A DNA stretch of 14,247 nucleotides from NCBI GenBank assembly GCA_030618495.1, contig JAUXDE010000039.1, positions 1 through 14,247 on the forward strand. Direction: 5' to 3'. The first letter of the stretch is position 1. Each line of letters begins with the position of its first letter. Below are positions 8,958-14,247 of the stretch, one piece after another. This DNA comes from Clostridia bacterium. Lineage in GTDB: Bacteria; UBA6262; WVXT01; JAUXBS01. The notes under the pieces were generated by a model, which worked only from the letters and a program-made list of their open reading frames with translations, made no database searches and was not told the origin of the DNA. The translations under genes and the position numbers were made by a program.

Positions 8958-10613
8958 TTATTTTTCATAGGTAGAGTAATAATAAGGTGTGTACGCTTCA
9001 AATTCAGCCCCGCAGGTGTCAACAACCTTGTAAATCGCCTTAATCCCTCTTGACAGGCGGAGTTTTCGCACCCCAAACTCATCCATGTTGAGCATCTTTC
9101 CCAGCTGCCTGTCAGAAAAACCATACTCCTTTGCTTCGCGCAACAAACTTTCCGGAATGCTTTTTCCCGGTTTATCGCGATATTTCTTAATCTTTAATTC
9201 AAGATCTATTATATCTTTAATGTTACTAAGGAACCATTTGTCTATCATGGAAAGTTCATGGATTTCATTAATCCCGATTCCCGCAAGTATTGCATACCTT
9301 ATATAAAATATCCTCTCTGAATTAGCTACCCTCAGCTTATTCCGGATCTCCTCGCCTGTAAGTTCCTCCGCAGTTACCCCGATATCATCCAGTCCATTCA
9401 CTCCGGTTTCCAGTGACCTCAAAGCCTTCTGCAGGGATTCCTTGAAGGTCCTGCCTATTGCCATGGTTTCACCCACCGATTTCATTGAAATGTTAAGAAT
9501 ATCTTTAGCACCTTTGAATTTCTCAAAAGTAAAACGGGGCACCTTGACAACACAGTAATCTATAGTTGGTTCAAAACACGCAGGTGTCTTTCTGGTAATA
9601 TCGTTGGGAATCTCATCCAGGGTGTAACCAACGGCAAGTTTTGCGGCTATTTTCGCTATAGGAAAACCCGTTGCCTTTGAAGCAAGGGCTGAGCTTCTTG
9701 ATACCCTCGGGTTCATTTCTATTATCACCATCCGCCCGTCTTTCGGGTTTACCGCAAACTGTACGTTTGAACCCCCGGTATCAACGCCTATCTCCCTCAT
9801 AACGGCAATGGCGGCGTCCCGCATATTCTGGTATTCCTTATCGGTAAGCGTCTGCGCCGGCGCGACAGTGATACTGTCACCCGTATGCACGCCCATGGGG
9901 TCCAGGTTCTCGATGGAACAAATTATTACCACGTTGTCCTTTGAATCCTTCATCACCTCAAGTTCATATTCCTTCCAGCCCATTATTGATTCTTCTATAA
10001 GAATTTCGCTTATCATGCTTGTCTTAAGCGCGTATGAAGCTAATTTTTTGAACTCCTCGAGGTTGTAAGCCACTGCGCCGCCCGTACCTCCCAGCGTGAA
10101 ACTTGGCCTTATAATCGCAGGAAAACCTATCACTTCAATAATCTCAAGAGCTTCCTTAATATTGTGAGCGTTTCCGCTTTCCGGCAAGTCAAGCCCTATT
10201 TTTTTCATTGCCCTTTTGAACTGTTCCCTGTCCTCGGCTTTTTTAATTGCCTTCCTGCTTGCCCCTATTACCTGGACATTGTACTTTTTAACAATCCCCT
10301 TCCTGCATAACTGCGTGGTAACATTAAGAGCTGTCTGTCCGCCAAGTGTCGGCAGTAATGCATCCGGTCTTTCCTTAGCGATTATTTCCTCAATTACTTC
10401 GACAGTTATAGGTTCAATATACGTCCTGTCGGCTATCATGGGGTCAGTCATGATAGTGGCAGGATTGCTGTTAACCAGGATTACCTTGTACCCTTCCTCC
10501 CTCAGCACTTTGCATGCCTGGGTGCCCGAATAATCAAACTCGCACGCCTGCCCGATAACGATTGGACCCGAGCCTATCAGAAGTATTTTCTTAATATCAG
10601 TTCTCTTTGGCAT
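8958..10613 (-). CDS. carB: Carbamoyl-phosphate synthase large subunit, N-terminal half only
   Basis: The protein matches the first half of CarB, which forms carboxyphosphate and carbamate from bicarbonate, ATP and ammonia. By my count Arg129, Glu215, Glu299 and Asn301 fall at the same numbers as the ATP-grasp residues of the Escherichia coli enzyme ([39 protein letters not shown]). The oligomerisation region follows and the chain ends at residue 551 with [18 protein letters not shown], then TAA. A normal CarB continues there into a second ATP-grasp domain and an MGS-like domain, about 1,070 residues in all. The ending is clean and glmS follows at once, so this looks like a natural split gene (as in some archaea and Aquifex) rather than decay; the partner must lie elsewhere if it exists. 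carA is 33 bases upstream. Confidence 0.93.
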   Translation of the reverse strand: MPKRTDIKKILLIGSGPIVIGQACEFDYSGTQACKVLREEGYKVILVNSNPATIMTDPMIADRTYIEPITVEVIEEIIAKERPDALLPTLGGQTALNVTTQLCRKGIVKKYNVQVIGASRKAIKKAEDREQFKRAMKKIGLDLPESGNAHNIKEALEIIEVIGFPAIIRPSFTLGGTGGAVAYNLEEFKKLASYALKTSMISEILIEESIMGWKEYELEVMKDSKDNVVIICSIENLDPMGVHTGDSITVAPAQTLTDKEYQNMRDAAIAVMREIGVDTGGSNVQFAVNPKDGRMVIIEMNPRVSRSSALASKATGFPIAKIAAKLAVGYTLDEIPNDITRKTPACFEPTIDYCVVKVPRFTFEKFKGAKDILNISMKSVGETMAIGRTFKESLQKALRSLETGVNGLDDIGVTAEELTGEEIRNKLRVANSERIFYIRYAILAGIGINEIHELSMIDKWFLSNIKDIIDLELKIKKYRDKPGKSIPESLLREAKEYGFSDRQLGKMLNMDEFGVRKLRLSRGIKAIYKVVDTCGAEFEAYTPYYYSTYEK

Positions 10614-10646
10614 GGTAAATTCCAGTTAAACAAATCATGAACATCA

Positions 10647-11729
10647 TTAACTACGATTCCTTTTTATTTTTTTTATGAATTCTTCAAACAAGTATTCAGC
10701 GTCCCTTGGGCCCGGGGACGCCTCAGGATGGAACTGAACCGAGTAAACGTTCAGTTTCCTGCACCTGATTCCCTCAACAGTGTTATCGTTAAGATTTGAA
10801 TGCGTTAGTTCAACACCCTTGTTTTTGAGTGATTTAATATTGACACAAAAACCATGGTTCTGGGAAGTAATTGAAATTCTATTGCTCGTAATATCCTTAA
10901 CAGGATGATTGGCTCCGTGATGGCCGAATTTAAGCTTATAAGTCTTACCGCCAAGGGCAAGGCCTATTATCTGGTGACCGAGGCATATACCAAAAATCGG
11001 CAGTTTACCCAACAACTCCCCGACTGTCTTTATGGTATAATTTATCGCGGCAGGATCACCGGGGCCATTTGACACCAGAACGCCATCCGGCTTATACTTG
11101 AGGATCGCTTCCGCGGATGTTTTTGCGGGGACCACACTGACACAGCAGTCAAGCCCGGCAAGTTTTCTTAAAATATTATACTTCACCCCGCAGTCAATTA
11201 CAACTACCTTGTATTTTCCCGCGCTGTTCCATTTATAACTTTTTTTTGACGTCACTTCCTTTACAAGGTCACGCCCTACCAGTGGAGGGGAATCCACGGC
11301 TTTCCTGACCAGGCTCTTCCTGTTAAAATCCTTCGTTGAAACCACTGCTTTCATCGCTCCTCCAAGCCTTATATGCCTGGTAAGCGCCCTTGTGTCGATG
11401 GCTTCAATACCCATGATACCGTTCTTCTTCAAATACCCCGAAAGAGTCTGTTGTCCCCGCCAGTTGCTGTAAATTTTACTGCATTCCTTCACGATAAAAC
11501 ATTCAAGCCAGGACTTCCTTGATTCAATATCTTCGTCGTTTAAACCGTAATTGCCTATAAGAGAATAGGTCATGCAGACCATCTGCCCCTTATACGAAGG
11601 GTCAGTGAGTATCTCTTGGTATCCGGTCATAGCGGTGTTGAATACAACCTCACCGATCCTTTCCCCGGAAACACCGAAAGACCTGCCTTTAAATATAGTC
11701 CCGTCCTCTAAAGCCAATACAGCCTGCAT
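10647..11729 (-). CDS. carA: Carbamoyl-phosphate synthase small subunit (glutaminase)
   Basis: CarA hydrolyses glutamine and channels ammonia to CarB, producing carbamoyl phosphate for pyrimidines and arginine. The 360-residue protein has the small-subunit N-terminal domain (ALEDGTIFKGRSFG; FNTAMTGYQEILTDPSY; later GIEAIDTRALTRHIR) and a class I glutaminase domain. Its triad is visible as Cys249 in PIFGICLGHQ and His334/Glu336 in QFHPEASPGP. An AAGGAG Shine-Dalgarno (11740-11745) lies ten bases before the ATG. A strong terminator-like hairpin stands just upstream of it, so expression needs either read-through of that hairpin or a promoter I could not recognise. It is the first gene of the carA-carB-glmS-purF-pyrG run. 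Confidence 0.97.
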   Translation of the reverse strand: MQAVLALEDGTIFKGRSFGVSGERIGEVVFNTAMTGYQEILTDPSYKGQMVCMTYSLIGNYGLNDEDIESRKSWLECFIVKECSKIYSNWRGQQTLSGYLKKNGIMGIEAIDTRALTRHIRLGGAMKAVVSTKDFNRKSLVRKAVDSPPLVGRDLVKEVTSKKSYKWNSAGKYKVVVIDCGVKYNILRKLAGLDCCVSVVPAKTSAEAILKYKPDGVLVSNGPGDPAAINYTIKTVGELLGKLPIFGICLGHQIIGLALGGKTYKLKFGHHGANHPVKDITSNRISITSQNHGFCVNIKSLKNKGVELTHSNLNDNTVEGIRCRKLNVYSVQFHPEASPGPRDAEYLFEEFIKKIKRNRS

Positions 11730-11750
11730 AATCTAAACTCTCCTTATATC

Positions 11751-11785
11751 AAAGGAAAAGGCACCCCTGTTTTGCAGGGGTGCCT
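11751..11785 (-). terminator. Intrinsic terminator or attenuator between gdhA and carA
   Basis: On the minus strand GGCACCCCTG (11775-11784) pairs perfectly with CAGGGGTGCC (11760-11769) around a CAAAA loop. One further A-T pair (11785 with 11759) closes the base. The stem is followed by TTTTCCTTT, a mixed U-rich tract. This fits a terminator after gdhA, about 100 bases beyond its stop. It also lies directly upstream of the carA Shine-Dalgarno, so it can act as an attenuator for the genes that follow. The remaining bases between gdhA and carA show no clear -35/-10 pair. Confidence 0.8.
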
Positions 11786-11887
11786 AATACTCTTTAAGAC
11801 CTATCAAAAAAATGTTTCATGGTTTACCCATATCTTTTAACTTACACAACACATGCTTCTCTTCCCGGGAAAAGTTAACTTGTAATC

Positions 11888-13228
11888 TTAAACCAGTCCC
11901 TGGTCCAGCATGGCATCGGCAACCTTCACGAATCCACCGATATTTGCGCCTTTTACGTAATCTATCCAATCACCTTCCTTGCCGTACTTTGCGCATGTAT
12001 CGTGAATGGCAAGCATGATATCATGCAGCTTGTTATCCACTTCCTCGCGGGACCAGGACATCCTCTGGCTGTTCTGTGACATCTCAAGTCCGGAAGTTGC
12101 AACACCGCCGGCATTGGCTGCCTTGCCCGGGGCAAAGCAAATTTTAGCGTCATGAAATACCTTGACGCCTTCCGGAGTCGTAGGCATGTTTGCGCCTTCC
12201 CCGACAGCCGCGCATCCGTTTTTAACCAGAGCTTCTGCATCGTCCCCGCTTATTTCATTCTGGGTAGCAGATGGAAAGGCGATATCGCATTTAATATCCC
12301 AGGGCCTCTTCCCTTCAAAGAACTTGCAATTATATTTCTCGGCATATTCCTTGATGCGTCCGCGTTTCACGTTCTTAAGCTCCATGACGAACGCCAGTTT
12401 CTTTTCATCTATTCCCTTCTCGTCATACACCGTGCCGTTTGAATCCGAGAGCGTAACGCACTTCCCGCCCAGCTGGTTCACCTTTTCAATGGTGTACTGC
12501 GCAACGTTACCCGAACCGGAAACCGTACATACTTTCCCTTTAAGAGACTGCTTCTTTTCCTTTAACATCGCATCAACCAGGTACACGCACCCGTAACCGG
12601 TTGCTTCCGACCTGATCAGGCTTCCTCCCCAGTTAAGGCCTTTCCCGGTAAGTATCCCGGTAAACTCATTTTTAAGCCTCCTGTACTGGCCGAACATAAA
12701 TCCGATTTCCCGGCCGCCGACACCGATGTCACCTGCAGGGATATCTGTATCGGGTCCGATGTGCCTGGAAAGTTCCGTCATGAAACTCTGGCAGAACTTC
12801 ATTACCTCGTTGTCTGTCTTACCCTTGGGGTCAAAATCGGCACCGCCCTTGCCTCCACCCATGGGAAGGGTGGTAAGGCTGTTCTTAAACACCTGCTCAA
12901 AAGCCAGAAATTTCAGTATACCCAGATAAACTGTCGGGTGCAAACGAAGCCCTCCCTTGTACGGGCCTATGGCGCTGTTCATTTCAATGCGGAAACCACG
13001 GTTAATCTGGACCTCACCCCTGTCATCAAGCCATGGAACACGGAACATAATTACTCTTTCAGGTTCCGCTATTCTCTCCAGGATTTTAAAATCAAGGTAT
13101 TTCCTGTTCTTTTCCACGAAGGGCATTACGGATTCTGCCACTTCCAGGACCGCCTGGTGAAACTCGGGCTCTCCGGGATTCTTCTTTATTATTCCTTCCA
13201 TGAATTTCTTTACATTTGCGCTTGACAT
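11888..13228 (-). CDS. gdhA: Glutamate dehydrogenase, hexameric GdhA type (probably NADP-dependent)
   Basis: GdhA reversibly aminates 2-oxoglutarate to glutamate and is a direct ammonium assimilation route. The 446-residue length is typical. Substrate-site motifs are GPYKGGLRLHP (about 88-98) and LPMGGGKGGADFDPKG with catalytic Lys127. PAGDIGVGGREIG carries Asp167, and the Rossmann loop is SGSGNVAQ (about 237-244) followed by LSDSNG. The C-terminal part has PSATQNEI and EGANMPTTPE. The loop and SDS pattern favour NADP(H), but this is inferred from family habits. AGGAGG (13237-13242) is a perfect ribosome-binding site eight bases from the ATG, suggesting strong expression. It follows the GAF-ANTAR gene by 15 bases and should be on the same transcript. 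Confidence 0.96.
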   Translation of the reverse strand: MSSANVKKFMEGIIKKNPGEPEFHQAVLEVAESVMPFVEKNRKYLDFKILERIAEPERVIMFRVPWLDDRGEVQINRGFRIEMNSAIGPYKGGLRLHPTVYLGILKFLAFEQVFKNSLTTLPMGGGKGGADFDPKGKTDNEVMKFCQSFMTELSRHIGPDTDIPAGDIGVGGREIGFMFGQYRRLKNEFTGILTGKGLNWGGSLIRSEATGYGCVYLVDAMLKEKKQSLKGKVCTVSGSGNVAQYTIEKVNQLGGKCVTLSDSNGTVYDEKGIDEKKLAFVMELKNVKRGRIKEYAEKYNCKFFEGKRPWDIKCDIAFPSATQNEISGDDAEALVKNGCAAVGEGANMPTTPEGVKVFHDAKICFAPGKAANAGGVATSGLEMSQNSQRMSWSREEVDNKLHDIMLAIHDTCAKYGKEGDWIDYVKGANIGGFVKVADAMLDQGLV

Positions 13229-13243
13229 ATCTAATCCCTCCTT

Positions 13244-13954
13244 TTATTTACTTGGTTTTTTCCTCATATCGTAAGATAAGACAATCGCCTCAGCCACCTC
13301 CCGCATTGTCTTGCGGTTGTCCATTGAATATTTCTGTATCCTAAGATATGCCGCTTCCTCGCTTAAACCTTCATCCTTCATCAGTATACCCTTTGCTCTT
13401 TCAATCCTCTTCCTGGCTTCAAGCTCTTCCTGAATCACTCTTGTTTTAACCATCAGCTCAGTATTTTCAATAGCCACAGCCGCCTGGTTGGCTATCGAGG
13501 TCAGGACATTTTTTTCCGTGACCGTAAAATCATGCGGCCCGGACGTATAACAGTTTATCACACCGATGACCCTGTTTTTTACTTTGAGCGGCACACATAA
13601 CAGAGAAGACAAACCTTCCTTCCTGGCTATTTCCTTGTACTTGTATTCCTTGCTCTTAATTATGTTCTTTAAAGCTATCGGCTTCCTGTTCTTTATGACC
13701 TTCCCCGTTATACCCTCTCCAAGCTTCAGCGGAAGCTTCTTGTTATACGCCTCGCTAATACTCTGGGTCGCCTTGATAACGAGTTCCTTCTTTTTCTCGT
13801 CAATGAGCATTATCGAGCATATATTAGACTCCATGACCTGGGCTGTCGCAACCACTATAAGCCGGAGTATGTCCTCTAAATACTGTTCAGAAGTTATTGC
13901 CTTACTTATCTTTGTAAGAACCTTTATCTGTTTTTCATAGAGCTTGTTATCCAT
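13244..13954 (-). CDS. GAF-ANTAR transcription antitermination regulator
   Basis: The 236-residue protein begins MDNKLYEKQIKVLTKISKAI. A GAF sensor domain spans about residues 22-165 (LKLGEGITGKVIKNRKPIAL; LCVPLKVKNRVIGVINCY; LTSIANQAAVAIEN). A short charged helix, likely coiled coil, leads to an ANTAR RNA-binding domain at about 178-226. ANTAR hallmarks are RIERAKGILMKDEGLSEEAA followed by YLRIQKYSMDNRKTMREVAE. ANTAR proteins bind paired hairpins in nascent RNA and stop terminator formation. No receiver domain is present, so the signal probably enters through the GAF domain; its ligand is unknown. I chose the ATG at 13954 because AGGGA lies upstream and because the alternative in-frame GTG at 14002 falls inside the leader terminator loop. 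It precedes gdhA and follows an ANTAR-type leader, so it probably controls its own operon. Confidence 0.92.
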   Translation of the reverse strand: MDNKLYEKQIKVLTKISKAITSEQYLEDILRLIVVATAQVMESNICSIMLIDEKKKELVIKATQSISEAYNKKLPLKLGEGITGKVIKNRKPIALKNIIKSKEYKYKEIARKEGLSSLLCVPLKVKNRVIGVINCYTSGPHDFTVTEKNVLTSIANQAAVAIENTELMVKTRVIQEELEARKRIERAKGILMKDEGLSEEAAYLRIQKYSMDNRKTMREVAEAIVLSYDMRKKPSK

Positions 13955-13980
13955 AAAATACTTTCCCTGTCTACATATAC

Positions 13981-14022
13981 AAAAAGACGCCCTGTATCCC
14001 ACTAGATATCAAGAACGCCTTT
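13981..14022 (-). terminator. Leader intrinsic terminator ahead of the GAF-ANTAR gene
   Basis: In the minus-strand RNA, AAAGGCGUUCU (14012-14022) pairs with AGGGCGUCUUU (13983-13993), eleven base pairs including three G-U pairs. Above a small asymmetric internal loop, UAUC/GAUA (14005-14008 with 13995-13998) caps the structure with the loop UAGUGG. The U-run of five ends at 13981. The ATG of the regulator lies 26 bases downstream. The 5' arm is the same sequence that forms the loop and 3' arm of the upstream antiterminator-like hairpin, so the two folds exclude each other. Confidence 0.72.
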
Positions 14023-14057
14023 GTTCTATTATTCACTATAGCACTCACATTGTGCCA
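14012..14057 (-). promoter_or_regulatory. Candidate ANTAR dual-hairpin RNA motif (antiterminator)
   Basis: Two successive hairpins can form in the minus-strand RNA. Hairpin 1 (14039-14057) is UGGCAC/GUGCUA with one G-U pair and the loop AAUGUGA. Hairpin 2 (14012-14027) is AGAAC/GUUCU with the six-base loop AAAGGC. They are separated by 11 bases. Known ANTAR targets have two hairpins with six-base loops carrying A at position 1 and G at position 4. Hairpin 2 fits exactly; hairpin 1 keeps A1 and G4 but its loop has seven bases. Hairpin 2 overlaps the terminator 5' arm, as the antitermination model requires. The adjacent gene encodes an ANTAR protein. The assignment was made by eye, without a covariance search. 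Confidence 0.7.
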
Positions 14058-14075
14058 TTAAATTATTTCAGTGGT

Positions 14076-14104
14076 ATTAAAGTAAATCTATTAACGTTTG
14101 TCAA
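14076..14104 (-). promoter_or_regulatory. sigma70-type promoter of the GAF-ANTAR-gdhA operon
   Basis: On the minus strand a consensus TTGACA (14099-14104) is followed by exactly 17 bases and TTTAAT (14076-14081), which differs from TATAAT at one base. A-T-rich sequence lies upstream. Transcription would begin near 14069, about 12 bases before the first regulatory hairpin, giving a leader of roughly 115 bases. No activator site is evident, which suits control by termination rather than initiation. Confidence 0.75.
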
Positions 14105-14247
14105 TAGTTTATTGCGGGAAAAATAAATATCCTGAAGGGAGCCCCCACAATGCCGCATTCGGGAATACTTTAAAGGTGAACTTCAACGCTTTCATGTTTC
14201 TAGTGTGGTGAGTCTAACATATCTTGACATATGCTGGAAGTATTTTG
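14105..14247. other. Non-coding stretch upstream of the operon promoter
   Basis: No gene could be supported here. The one notable element is a short dyad, AATGC-C-GCATT at 14149-14159, centred about 50 bases upstream of the -35 box. It could be a protein-binding site, but it may be chance. The upstream neighbour of the operon is outside the window. Confidence 0.3.

Noticed and set aside
11785-11887. A second ANTAR dual-hairpin motif in the gdhA-carA gap, including a small hairpin ATGG/CCAT at 11819-11831
   Set aside because: The small hairpin has a five-base loop and does not overlap the terminator. No six-base A1/G4 loop on a credible stem was found.
13955-14002. A 16-residue N-terminal extension of the GAF-ANTAR protein from a GTG at 14002
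   Set aside because: It would place coding sequence inside the leader terminator, has no ribosome-binding site, and the added residues do not resemble the family. The ATG at 13954 is preferred.
14026-14041. An alternative first ANTAR hairpin, CUAU/AUAG with loop AGUGAAUA
   Set aside because: Only four A-U-rich pairs, an eight-base loop, and it competes with both better hairpins. The 14039-14057 hairpin is the stronger candidate.
14109-14195. A 28-codon open frame (MKALKFTFKVFPNAALWGLP...) upstream of the operon promoter on the minus strand
   Set aside because: No Shine-Dalgarno, no recognised family, and it ends just before the -35 box. Length is within chance.
14224-14229. A TTGACA on the plus strand that might be the -35 of a divergent promoter
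   Set aside because: With a normal spacer the -10 box would fall outside the window, so it cannot be judged.

Overview
The window reads as chromosomal DNA from a bacterium of moderate G+C with very tight gene packing. Every convincing gene is on the minus strand, so transcription runs from the right edge to the left edge. The taxon cannot be fixed from sequence alone. The split carbamoyl-phosphate synthase large subunit, the style of the terminal aminotransferase and the GAF-ANTAR regulator beside gdhA would fit an uncultivated lineage such as Omnitrophota or Elusimicrobiota, but this is a low-confidence guess. No mobile elements, CRISPR arrays, tRNA or rRNA genes were seen.

Right end (about 13244-14247). 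A strong sigma70-type promoter (TTGACA, 17 bases, TTTAAT) starts a leader of roughly 115 bases. The leader can fold into two small hairpins, and the second overlaps the 5' arm of an intrinsic terminator. The second hairpin has a six-base loop with A at position 1 and G at position 4, the signature of RNA targets of ANTAR proteins. The first gene after the terminator encodes a GAF-ANTAR protein, so the locus looks like a self-controlled antitermination switch. gdhA (glutamate dehydrogenase) follows 15 bases later with a perfect Shine-Dalgarno sequence.

Middle (3993-11887). After a second strong terminator-like hairpin between gdhA and carA comes a compact run: carA, a half-length carB, glmS, purF and pyrG. 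Besides ammonium capture by GdhA, this block holds four enzymes that hydrolyse glutamine: CarA, GlmS, PurF and PyrG. They feed pyrimidine/arginine, amino-sugar, purine and CTP synthesis. I see no separate promoter ahead of carA, so the whole set may be one nitrogen-responsive transcription unit with two termination checkpoints. carB stops at about residue 551, where the first half of a normal CarB ends, and the second half is not in this window.

Left end (1-3911). A promoter overlapping the end of pyrG (TTGAAT, 17 bases, TATAAT) probably drives a second unit. It holds two tandem, equal-length, closely related Na+/phosphate-cotransporter-family proteins with PhoU-like tails, then a PLP-dependent aminotransferase cut by the window edge.

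The most interesting object is the ANTAR-type leader plus regulator heading a glutamate/glutamine-use operon. The mechanism is known in outline; this wiring (autoregulation, then gdhA, then the amidotransferase set) is what may be new.
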